DNA of 64,000 nt, taken from the NCBI GenBank assembly GCA_964369755.1, contig CAYJFY010000002.1, positions 57,207 to 121,206 of the forward strand. Reading direction: 5' to 3'. This document shows positions 35,322-43,029 of this stretch, one piece after another. The stretch is from CAUPWF01 sp964369755 (GTDB lineage Bacteria; Bacillota; Clostridia; Lachnospirales; Lachnospiraceae). Below the pieces are notes generated by a model. The model saw only the letters and a list, made by a program, of their open reading frames with translations. It ran no database searches and had not been told where the DNA came from. Position 1 is the stretch's first letter, and each line of letters starts with the position of its first letter. The position numbers were made by a program, and so were the translations under genes.

Positions 35322-36078
35322 AATTGGAAATAATCCAGATTGGGCCCCAATCCTTCGCATTTTTCTTGGCTTCGGAAGTAAGGATTTTTGGATCCCAGCG
35401 GGCGTTTGTACGATCAGGACTTGCGGGATCTGCCACGATGATTTGTCCTTCTGAAGTATAGCCATGCGCGATGATGAAATGACCACCATCTGTAAAATTT
35501 CCAGGTCCCATAAGAAATACGATGAGCTTGTCCTGTGAGAGGACGAGCTGGAAGTCTGTAGGACTTAATGTAGTAACATGTTCTACTTCTAATCCAAAAT
35601 GAACAGATCCCTCTGGGATCAAAGCATGTTCAGTTCCTCCACCTGGAGCGTGATATCCATTTGCAGCGGCCCAATCCGCAGCAGCAACGGGTGATAGCTC
35701 CTGTGACGATAGTGATTCCACGAGAATGGAGAGTGCAGTAGGTCCACATCCATGCGATGCCATGCGATCGGTACCACCATAGAGATAGGAGGCCCATTGT
35801 GGATCATTCTGATAGTACATGGTGAGTGGAATGATAAAATCTTCGGAGCTCTCGGAGTCTTCAGAGGATGGGGTGTCTGAACTATCTTCCGCTGTCTCGT
35901 CTGTTTCACTTGTATTCTCAGTTCCGCTAGGAACAGTGGTTTCATGTATTGCAACAGTCTCATCTGAGATGAGCTGGGGATTTTGTGTAGGTATTCCTTG
36001 CCAAGAGGACTCGGTAAGTGTTAGAATTATACCGAGAGTTAATAGACAAAAAAATGTGACTCTTGCTAACGTTTTCAT
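35320..36078 (-). CDS. Exported C39-like cysteine peptidase
   Basis: A 252-residue secreted protein. It has a signal peptide or anchor (MKTLARVTFFCLLTLGIILTL), an acidic Ser/Glu/Thr linker (about 42-84), and a peptidase C39-like (C39_2 type) domain with Cys in ASHGCGPTALSIL, His in DGGHFIIAHGYT and Asp in IIVADPAS, forming a complete triad. Oddly placed between flagellar late genes on the opposite strand. The cleaved substrate is unknown; peptidoglycan-associated or extracellular action is likely. Confidence 0.8.
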   Translation of the reverse strand: MKTLARVTFFCLLTLGIILTLTESSWQGIPTQNPQLISDETVAIHETTVPSGTENTSETDETAEDSSDTPSSEDSESSEDFIIPLTMYYQNDPQWASYLYGGTDRMASHGCGPTALSILVESLSSQELSPVAAADWAAANGYHAPGGGTEHALIPEGSVHFGLEVEHVTTLSPTDFQLVLSQDKLIVFLMGPGNFTDGGHFIIAHGYTSEGQIIVADPASPDRTNARWDPKILTSEAKKNAKDWGPIWIISN

Positions 36079-36143
36079 TACGAACCTCCTTCATATGTCA
36101 TTATACAACATATGGGAGAAAAAATAGAGAGGAAATTTCTTAA

Positions 36144-36893
36144 ATGGAAAAAGAAATTGTATTTCAAGGTGTAAGCAAGGATTATGGCCAGGAGAACTTA
36201 AGCCTAGAAGATGTCACTTTTTCAGTCGATAAAGGAGAATTTGTGTTCGTTGTCGGAAAAAGTGGGTCAGGGAAGAGTACCTTACTCAAGTTGCTTTGTG
36301 GTGAGTTGCTCCCTACCTCGGGAGATGTATATATATATGGGAAAAACACAAAGAATGTATCTAAGGCGAAGATGCCGTATTTTCGGAGACAATTTGGTAT
36401 TATGGATGCTGAGAGAGGGTTATTGCCGAAGAAGACAATATACCAAAACATAGATTTTGTGCTGATTGCTACAGAAGTATCGAGGAAGATACGAAAGCAG
36501 AGAATCGAGAAGACGCTTTCTACGGTTGGGATTGCAGATAAGGCAAAGTCATTTCCCCACGAGGTATCGGTGGGAGAGTTGGCACGAGCCCTGTTGGCAC
36601 GAGCAATCGTGGTGAATCCTAAAATTTTGGTGATTGATGAGCCAACTGCGAACCTAAGTCCAGGAATGGCATGGGATATGATGCTCTTATTAGAGGAGAT
36701 CAATCGATTGGGGATTACCTTGATTGTTGCCAGTCACTCGAAGGAGTTGGTTACAATCATGAAAAAACGTGTGATCACACTCGTATCGGGAGTTGTGGTT
36801 GCTGATGAGAAAAAAGCGATATACGATGAGAAAAAAATGGATATATTTGAGGAGAAACGAATAGCAGATGAGCGCAAGTACAAGAAATTATGA
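36144..36893 (+). CDS. FtsE-like ABC ATPase without an FtsX partner
   Basis: A 249-residue ABC ATPase with Walker A GKSGSGKST (38-46), a Q-loop in YFRRQFGIMDAERGLLPKKT that resembles FtsE, and Walker B ILVIDEP (161-167). The ABC signature is degenerate: VSVGELARA (141-149) instead of LSGGE. The C-terminus has a Lys/Asp/Glu-rich tail. No membrane partner (FtsX or other permease) lies next to it; the following gene overlaps by 26 bases and is a nucleotidyltransferase-like protein. Function unknown. Confidence 0.75.
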   Translation: MEKEIVFQGVSKDYGQENLSLEDVTFSVDKGEFVFVVGKSGSGKSTLLKLLCGELLPTSGDVYIYGKNTKNVSKAKMPYFRRQFGIMDAERGLLPKKTIYQNIDFVLIATEVSRKIRKQRIEKTLSTVGIADKAKSFPHEVSVGELARALLARAIVVNPKILVIDEPTANLSPGMAWDMMLLLEEINRLGITLIVASHSKELVTIMKKRVITLVSGVVVADEKKAIYDEKKMDIFEEKRIADERKYKKL

Positions 36894-38172
36894 AACACAA
36901 TGCCTACTGGAGATGCTTTCCGCGATTGTAAACCAATCGGAGATTCCTAAGTGGAAGATGGAACCGCAATGGGATATGATGTATCGAACTGCAGAATTTC
37001 ACAATGTGGCAAATATGGCATATTATGCAGTGTTGGCAATGAATGGCAAAAAAGAAAATATGTGGAGAAAAAAATTTGAAGAGCGGTATCATCGCTCTGT
37101 ATATAGTGAGTCCAGATATAAAGTGGCATTGATAGAATTGGAGAACTTATTTGAAACTCTTCGGATTCATCATTTGGTTCTAAAGGATTTTTTGTTGCCG
37201 GCATATTATCCCCAGAGGGATATGCGTTATGTGCAGAAGGTAAATATTGTGGTTCAAGGAAAAGACCTAGAGCGTGCAGAGAAAATCTTGCTGGAATTAG
37301 ACTATGAGAAGCAGGAGAGTGAAGTCGCGGGAGAATCCTTGTATTACAAAATACCAGGGGTTCGTATCGCATTGCAAGTGGGAATTGATTTTACCAATAA
37401 GAAGATGAAGAAGTATTTTGCAGATGTGCTGAAGGACTATCCTACAAAGGAAAATACAATGTTTGCACATGTTTTTTCTGAAGAAGACTTTTATCTCTAT
37501 ATCATCTGCAATGCGGCAGAGAGTTTCGCACGAGGAATCCTCACCATTCAAGATGTGGTGGACATGTGGAATTATTATCTTAAGATTTATAAGAAGATAA
37601 ATTTTGGATATATCAATAAAAAACTACAGGATTTTGAGGTTGAGAACTTTCATCTATGTCTCATACAATTATCGGCGTTTTGGTTTGGCGGCATGCTATT
37701 TCCGGAGCACGATAAGATCTTCCATTCTATGGAACGTTATATCTTATCAAAGGGGCTGAGAGGAAGAACTCATTGTGCAATGATTTTGCCATTGATTGAA
37801 GAGGTAGAAATCATCTATAAAAATGATATGAAGAGACGTAGAAGAAAGCAAGCCATTGAATGGTTTTTTCCACCTGCGGAATACATGGATACGCTGTACC
37901 CAATCCTCAAGAAGGGAAAATTCTTTTTGCCTGCTTGCTGGGTGGTAAGGTTGGTGCGGATTGCGTATAAATTTATTGCTCATCGCACCTATCAAATCTA
38001 TGTGAAGTTGCGTGCAAGATATATTAAGCTTAAATACAAGGTTGCTGATTTTTGGCAAGAGAAAATCAAGGCAAATATCATTGATAAGGTGTCAGTGCAG
38101 TGTAAGAGTCTGGGAAATGGTATTGGAAATAAGTGGAATCAAATGATTTCTAAATTTAGTCGCAAAAAATAG
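36868..38172 (+). CDS. Nucleotidyltransferase-fold protein (PF14907-like), catalytic residues degenerate
   Basis: A 434-residue protein. Segment LKDFLLPAYYPQRDMRYVQ (105-123) resembles the KG-YP--R-M core of family PF14907 (NTP_transf_5). Where the family has G-D-I-D as metal ligands, this protein has QKVNIVV (123-129), so the Asp residues are replaced by Lys and Asn. The C-terminal 110 residues are Lys/Arg-rich with aromatic residues. Overlap of 26 bases with the ATPase gene indicates tight coupling. Likely a pseudoenzyme; function unknown. Confidence 0.55.
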   Translation: MSASTRNYETQCLLEMLSAIVNQSEIPKWKMEPQWDMMYRTAEFHNVANMAYYAVLAMNGKKENMWRKKFEERYHRSVYSESRYKVALIELENLFETLRIHHLVLKDFLLPAYYPQRDMRYVQKVNIVVQGKDLERAEKILLELDYEKQESEVAGESLYYKIPGVRIALQVGIDFTNKKMKKYFADVLKDYPTKENTMFAHVFSEEDFYLYIICNAAESFARGILTIQDVVDMWNYYLKIYKKINFGYINKKLQDFEVENFHLCLIQLSAFWFGGMLFPEHDKIFHSMERYILSKGLRGRTHCAMILPLIEEVEIIYKNDMKRRRRKQAIEWFFPPAEYMDTLYPILKKGKFFLPACWVVRLVRIAYKFIAHRTYQIYVKLRARYIKLKYKVADFWQEKIKANIIDKVSVQCKSLGNGIGNKWNQMISKFSRKK

Positions 38173-38183
38173 AGAAAATAACT

Positions 38184-38209
38184 TAATTTTTTCTCACATC
38201 CGTCGATAT
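38184..38209 (+). promoter_or_regulatory. Candidate sigma-28 promoter of flgM
   Basis: TAAT (38184-38187), 14 bases, then GTCGATAT (38202-38209), 33 bases before the flgM ATG. The -10 core CGATAT is close to the known Bacillus sigma-D consensus, and the spacing equals that of the fliD candidate. Confidence 0.55.
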
Positions 38210-38241
38210 TAAAGTAAGATATAATAAAGGAGGCGTATGAT

Positions 38242-38535
38242 ATGAGGCTTTCAGTTGATAATGTTACGGGAAGATATACAAACAATTTATCTCAGACTGT
38301 TAAAACAAATAAATATGATACAAAAGAGAGCAAGGGTAAGAATTTCGATGAAATTCTTATTTCTGGCGGAAAAAAAGAGGCAGAATCAAAGATTTCCAAG
38401 GAAATTTCAGAAAAAGCAATCTATGAGATGAGTTTCCATACCAGTGAAGAACGGATTTCTGAACTTAGAAATGCGATTGAACAGGGAACTTATGAAGTTG
38501 ATGTACAGAAGCTTGCGACTAGAATTCTTGGATAG
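38242..38535 (+). CDS. flgM: FlgM anti-sigma-28 factor
   Basis: Binds and holds the flagellar sigma factor until the hook is complete. The 97 residues have the family C-terminal pattern: ERISELRNAIEQGTYEVDVQ and KLATRILG. Start ATG with AAAGGAGG. First gene of the flgM-flgN-flgK-flgL group. Confidence 0.93.
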   Translation: MRLSVDNVTGRYTNNLSQTVKTNKYDTKESKGKNFDEILISGGKKEAESKISKEISEKAIYEMSFHTSEERISELRNAIEQGTYEVDVQKLATRILG

Positions 38536-38546
38536 GGAGACTGTGA

Positions 38547-38993
38547 ATGGAAGAATACATTAGTGTAATAAATGAATTGATTGCTACGTTTCGTGAGCTT
38601 ACTCAGATAGGCAGTATGAAATTATCTGCAAGCAGAGAACAACGTGTGGTCACAGTAGAAGAGTGTATGAAGAAGGAACAGCCACTTGTTATGAAGTTGC
38701 GAGGGTTGGAGATGAAGAGAGAATCTCTTCAAGCTGAGCTAGGATTTGAGGGGATGTCATTTCACCAGATTCTAGAAGAGGTGAGCGAGGAAGAGCAGAA
38801 AAAATTACTTCCTTCCTTTGAAGGACTCAGTAGAGTGATTCAGATGTTCCAAGTAGTGAACGAGGATGCTCAGAAGATGATGAAATTGAATCTACGAGAG
38901 GTTGAAAAAGCAATCCAACGTAATAATCAAAATCATACAGAGTCTGGAAAGAAAGAATATACAGGAAAAAGACATACAGACAGAAGTGTTTAG
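38547..38993 (+). CDS. flgN: FlgN chaperone for hook-associated proteins
   Basis: Export chaperone for FlgK and FlgL. Its 148 residues are helical and start with EEYISVINELIATFRELTQI, ending in a basic tail. Position between flgM and flgK is the standard one. Confidence 0.85.
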   Translation: MEEYISVINELIATFRELTQIGSMKLSASREQRVVTVEECMKKEQPLVMKLRGLEMKRESLQAELGFEGMSFHQILEEVSEEEQKKLLPSFEGLSRVIQMFQVVNEDAQKMMKLNLREVEKAIQRNNQNHTESGKKEYTGKRHTDRSV

Positions 38994-39018
38994 CAACAAC
39001 TAAGGAGGAAGAGATTAG

Positions 39019-40539
39019 ATGGTAACTTCGACATTTTCAGGATTTTCAATGGGACAATTAGCGCTGATGGCGAGCCAAACAGCGATAGATATAACAGGAC
39101 AGAACATATCGAATATCAATACACCAGGATATACGAGACAGACGCTAGATTTAGTGAGTATCACACCGAATGGACTTAGCCATGCGGCGAGTCACAATGA
39201 AAACAAGGTGGGACAGGGTGTTATGATGACAGGGGTGTCGCAAATTAGAGACCCTTATTTAGATATGCAATATCGTAACCAGATAGTAAAGGTTGGAACG
39301 GCTGATGCAACAGATCAAGTACTGAAGAGCATCGGCGATATCTTTGACGAGTCTGTAACAGAAGGGATTCGTGTTGGATTAAACGAAGTAGTTACACAAT
39401 TAAAGAACATTGCGAATTCAGCGAATGCAGGTGATGAAAGTTTAGACACCTTAGTACGTACATCGTTTGAGGTGTTGATTAATCAGATTCACCAAAACGC
39501 GAGCCAGTTAGAGGGCGTGGAAGAGGAACTTGTAGCAAAGATGGAGGACACACTGGTTCCAAATGTGAACCAAATTCTAAAAGAAATCGCACAATTGAAT
39601 GAATCTATCAAGGTAAGTCAGGTCCTAGGGAATCCGGCACTTGAGTTACAAGATCAGAGAAACACTTTGTTAGATGATTTGGCAACTTATTTACCGATAG
39701 ATGTTTCATATACAGATACGCTTACCACATTGAATGTACAAGAACTGAAGGTTACATTTAAGGATGAAAATGGGGCGGAACATACATTGATAGATGGAGT
39801 TGAGTTCGGCGAATTTACTTTTTCATATGATGCGGCAACAGATCAGTATGCGATGAACTTAGAAGATATAGCGGGAACGACAACAAATATCTCGAATCTA
39901 ATGGGAGATGGTGTGTTTAAGGGTAACATGGATATGCTCAATAAATCTGGAGAATTTGATAATCCGCCGACAGATGTAAAGGGGATTGGGTTTTATGAGC
40001 AGTTGTTCGATGCGTTTGTGAACGAATTAGCTACAAAATTAAACACATTGAATGAACCGAATGCTCCACTTTTTACAACTACAGGTGGTGCTACTACAGG
40101 GTTCACTGCAACCAATATAAAAATCTCGGATGGTTGGATGGATGGAACGACTTCATTGCTTTTATCGAAGGAAACAGGAGCTGGTTCAACTGATTATAGC
40201 AATATCTTATCTATGGTGAATGCTATCATCAGTGACGAAACGAGTATAACGAACAATGGGAATCTAATATATACAGGCACCATACAAGGGATTTATGATA
40301 GCATTCAAAACGTTCAATCCATTGAACGCAGTGCATCATCAGTCATATTAAGCAGTCATGTTTCTGTATTGAATCAGATATCAGATTCCAAGGAGTCGAT
40401 TTCAGGTGTGAGTTTGGATGAAGAGACGATGAATTTAATGAGATACCAGCAATCTTATGGTGCTGCATCGAGACTTGTTACTACTTTAGATGAGATGCTA
40501 GATAAGTTGATAAATGGAACTGGCGTCGTAGGTAGATAG
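39019..40539 (+). CDS. flgK: FlgK hook-associated protein 1
   Basis: Joins hook and filament. Its 506 residues have the N-terminal signature LMASQTAIDITGQNISNINT (about 15-34), a variable middle and the C-terminal helix SGVSLDEETMNLMRYQQSYG. AAGGAGGAAG precedes the start. Confidence 0.96.
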   Translation: MVTSTFSGFSMGQLALMASQTAIDITGQNISNINTPGYTRQTLDLVSITPNGLSHAASHNENKVGQGVMMTGVSQIRDPYLDMQYRNQIVKVGTADATDQVLKSIGDIFDESVTEGIRVGLNEVVTQLKNIANSANAGDESLDTLVRTSFEVLINQIHQNASQLEGVEEELVAKMEDTLVPNVNQILKEIAQLNESIKVSQVLGNPALELQDQRNTLLDDLATYLPIDVSYTDTLTTLNVQELKVTFKDENGAEHTLIDGVEFGEFTFSYDAATDQYAMNLEDIAGTTTNISNLMGDGVFKGNMDMLNKSGEFDNPPTDVKGIGFYEQLFDAFVNELATKLNTLNEPNAPLFTTTGGATTGFTATNIKISDGWMDGTTSLLLSKETGAGSTDYSNILSMVNAIISDETSITNNGNLIYTGTIQGIYDSIQNVQSIERSASSVILSSHVSVLNQISDSKESISGVSLDEETMNLMRYQQSYGAASRLVTTLDEMLDKLINGTGVVGR

Positions 40540-40551
40540 GAGGAAGAATAA

Positions 40552-41559
40552 TTGCGTATTACTACTAATATGATAATGGGAAATTATCAAACAAACTTAA
40601 ATTCTACACTGAACGGTCTTGACGCAGCGAGAACTCAAGTAGAGACAGGAAGAAGATTTATGGACGCTTATGAAGACCCTGCGGCAGCGGGTCAGGCAGT
40701 TGTTCTAGATAATCGTTATGCGAGATCGAATGAATATCTGAGTGCTACGAAGGATGCCATAAGTTGGCAGGCTACTCAGGAAGATGTATTGATAGAGATT
40801 AATGATATTCTTAAAGAAGTAGATAAGAAATATAGTATGGAAGCGCTGAATGGTACGAATCAAGAAAATAGAGAAATATATGCTGCTACATTTCGTGAAA
40901 TGCAGAAATCTATGGTTTATACACTGAATACAATGTATGGAAATGCCTATGTAACAGGCGGAAACGATGCCTATGGAGATCCTCCATTTGCCTTGGACGA
41001 AGACACGGGAGTAGTGACTTATCGTGGAATCGACGTAAATAGTGCAGATGCAGATGATCAGGCAAAATTAGCAGAGTATGCAGCGGAAACTGCGTATGTA
41101 GACTTGGGATTTGGACTTACCTTTGATGGAGCAGGTGAGATTATACCTTCTAGTGCATTTGATTCAGCGATGCCAGGTGTTGATGTTATGGGATATGGAG
41201 TGGATGCCGCAGGCAATCCGAAGAATGCGATTGTGATTATGGGAGAAATGGCAGATTTATTAGAAACAGAGCCATTTGATTCAGACCAATATAACGCATT
41301 GTGGGAATCGCTTGGGAACAATGCAGATGATGTTCGAAACAGTCTAGCTGAGATTGGAACAAAGTCACAGTTGCTAGATGCGACGGAGCTTAGATTAGAG
41401 AATGAAATCATCAATATTCAAGAGCAGTATACAGATGAAGTTGGAATTAAAGCTACCGATGCGATCACAAATTATTCGTATTCGCAGTATGTATATAATG
41501 CATCACTAAGAGTAGGGATGAGTATTCTTTCACAGTCATTATTAGATTTTCTTCGGTAA
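40552..41559 (+). CDS. flgL: FlgL hook-associated protein 3
   Basis: Hook-filament junction protein next to flagellin. The 335 residues begin MRITTNMIMGNYQTNLNSTL and have the flagellin-like QVETGRRFMDAYEDPAAAGQ. The start is TTG 40552 behind AGGAGGAAG. Ends in a C-terminal helix LRVGMSILSQSLLDFL. Confidence 0.95.
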   Translation: MRITTNMIMGNYQTNLNSTLNGLDAARTQVETGRRFMDAYEDPAAAGQAVVLDNRYARSNEYLSATKDAISWQATQEDVLIEINDILKEVDKKYSMEALNGTNQENREIYAATFREMQKSMVYTLNTMYGNAYVTGGNDAYGDPPFALDEDTGVVTYRGIDVNSADADDQAKLAEYAAETAYVDLGFGLTFDGAGEIIPSSAFDSAMPGVDVMGYGVDAAGNPKNAIVIMGEMADLLETEPFDSDQYNALWESLGNNADDVRNSLAEIGTKSQLLDATELRLENEIINIQEQYTDEVGIKATDAITNYSYSQYVYNASLRVGMSILSQSLLDFLR

Positions 41560-41583
41560 TAAAAGTTTAGGAGGTAGATAACA

Positions 41584-42201
41584 ATGGAACAATTGATTAA
41601 GATTACGACCGTGCCGATTGAGTACGAGTTGAAGATGAATGATGCGAAATTGCAACGTCGATCTGGTACGGCAGAGCTTGAAATTAGTAGAGATCGTGGT
41701 GGAATTAAGATTAAGAGTAGCCCAATCAAAGTGAATATCGACACGTTTGAGGCTAGAAATTCCATATCGCCGAGTGCGGCACGTTCGATTGCACAGCTCC
41801 CAGATAAGGGAAGAACAGCAGCATATCAAGCGACTGCTCAATTTGCAAAAGAAGGCAAGATGTTATTAAAGGCGAAATTAGGAGAGGGTGCACAAGCATT
41901 ACATTCGTTAGATACGCAGAGGTCGGCGCCTCCAATCGCAGAATTTGGGTTAGGATTTACTCCGACGACGGGTCCAGAAATCTCTTGGGTTGGACCTGAA
42001 TTATCGATTCAATATGAGATGGATAAGTTGACTTTTGATGCGAGAATCGACAAAGGAGATGTAGAATTCATTCCAGGATCCATTGAACTATCCATTACTC
42101 AACATCCGGATTTGGTGATTGAATACGTAGGTGAGCCTATTTATGTACCAGCAAGGGCATCAGAAATCTTCACTGGCATCGCAGTAGACACACAAGCTTA
42201 A
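41584..42201 (+). CDS. DUF6470 (YviE-like) protein
   Basis: A 205-residue protein of the family found between flgL and fliW in Firmicutes; its function is not settled. It begins ITTVPIEYELKMNDAKLQRR and has predicted beta-rich C-terminal part PELSIQYEMDKLTFDARIDK. AGGAGG precedes the start. Confidence 0.8.
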   Translation: MEQLIKITTVPIEYELKMNDAKLQRRSGTAELEISRDRGGIKIKSSPIKVNIDTFEARNSISPSAARSIAQLPDKGRTAAYQATAQFAKEGKMLLKAKLGEGAQALHSLDTQRSAPPIAEFGLGFTPTTGPEISWVGPELSIQYEMDKLTFDARIDKGDVEFIPGSIELSITQHPDLVIEYVGEPIYVPARASEIFTGIAVDTQA

Positions 42202-42215
42202 TATATAATGATTGA

Positions 42216-42245
42216 TTTAGCATTTGATTTCGGTCAAATGCTAAA
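42216..42245 (+). other. Perfect 12-base stem-loop before fliW
   Basis: TTTAGCATTTGA (42216-42227) pairs with TCAAATGCTAAA (42234-42245) over a 6-base TTTCGG loop. It lies 40 bases before the fliW start and has no T tract behind it, so it may be a processing or regulatory hairpin between YviE-like and fliW genes. Confidence 0.55.
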
Positions 42246-42285
42246 CTTGCATAAGATAAAATAAGATAAGAGGGGAGTTGTATAT

Positions 42286-42717
42286 ATGAGTATGGGATTA
42301 GATAGTTCATTGTATGATGAAGAGGATTTGATTGTATTTCCAGATGGGTTATTTGGTTTTGAAGATAAGAAGAGGTTTCTTCCAGTAACTGTGGAAGAGG
42401 ATGAGCGGTTTTTGTATCTCTTGAGTGTAGAGGATGAGAATCTATCATTTTTAGTGGCTAATCCGTTTTTGCTAAACAAGACATATTCGCCAGATATATT
42501 GGAGGAAGATTACATGCGCTTAGAAGCAGAAGATAGCGAGTCGTTATCGCTATACACAATTTGTGTACTGAAAGAGCGTCCAGAAGATAGTACAGTGAAC
42601 CTAAAGTGTCCAATTGTAGTGAACGTGAAGTCAAGAAAAGCGATTCAAGTCATCTTGCAATCGGATGAATACAAGTTTCGACACCTGTTAAAAGATTTTC
42701 ATAATAAGGAGGTGTGA
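42286..42717 (+). CDS. fliW: FliW flagellar assembly factor
   Basis: Binds flagellin or CsrA, so that flagellin translation follows secretion. The 143 residues have the family stretch LIVFPDGLFGFEDKKRFLPV and end LKDFHNKEV. GAGGGGAG precedes the start. The fliW stop overlaps the csrA ribosome binding site region. Confidence 0.95.
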   Translation: MSMGLDSSLYDEEDLIVFPDGLFGFEDKKRFLPVTVEEDERFLYLLSVEDENLSFLVANPFLLNKTYSPDILEEDYMRLEAEDSESLSLYTICVLKERPEDSTVNLKCPIVVNVKSRKAIQVILQSDEYKFRHLLKDFHNKEV

Positions 42718-42718
42718 T

Positions 42719-42943
42719 ATGCTTGTATTACAGAGAAAAAAAGGGCAGGCTATCATGTTAGGAGATGAGATTGAAATCTCTATTATGGATATTGGAGCAG
42801 ATACGGTTAAATTGGCCATTAATGCGCCGGGAAATGTTAAGATATTGCGAGGAGAGCTGAAAGAGGCAGCAGCGATGAATCAAGAAGCTGTAGCAGGAAA
42901 AGCACAACTTCAAGCAATCAAAGAGAAATTAAAAAGGAAGTAG
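42719..42943 (+). CDS. csrA: CsrA carbon storage/flagellin translation regulator
   Basis: RNA-binding dimer that represses flagellin translation and is antagonised by FliW. The 74 residues start MLVLQRKKGQAIMLGDEIEI with the conserved LVLxRKxG...I; C-terminal tail is Ala/Lys rich. AAGGAGG lies within the end of fliW, giving translational coupling. Confidence 0.96.
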   Translation: MLVLQRKKGQAIMLGDEIEISIMDIGADTVKLAINAPGNVKILRGELKEAAAMNQEAVAGKAQLQAIKEKLKRK

Positions 42944-42974
42944 ATTGTCGTGGGAGACAATCTACTCCTTTTTT
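42939..42974 (+). terminator. Terminator of the late flagellar operon
   Basis: AGTAGATTGTC (42939-42949) pairs with GACAATCTACT (42956-42966), followed by CC and six T residues. The arm includes the csrA stop codon (42941-42943). The reverse strand also has a T-rich run behind it (42930-42938), so it may serve the convergent mcp gene. Confidence 0.85.
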
Positions 42975-43029
42975 CGGTGTTTATTTGTGAGAGGATGGAT
43001 GGCCCCTCACAAATCACGTTGCTGGTAAA

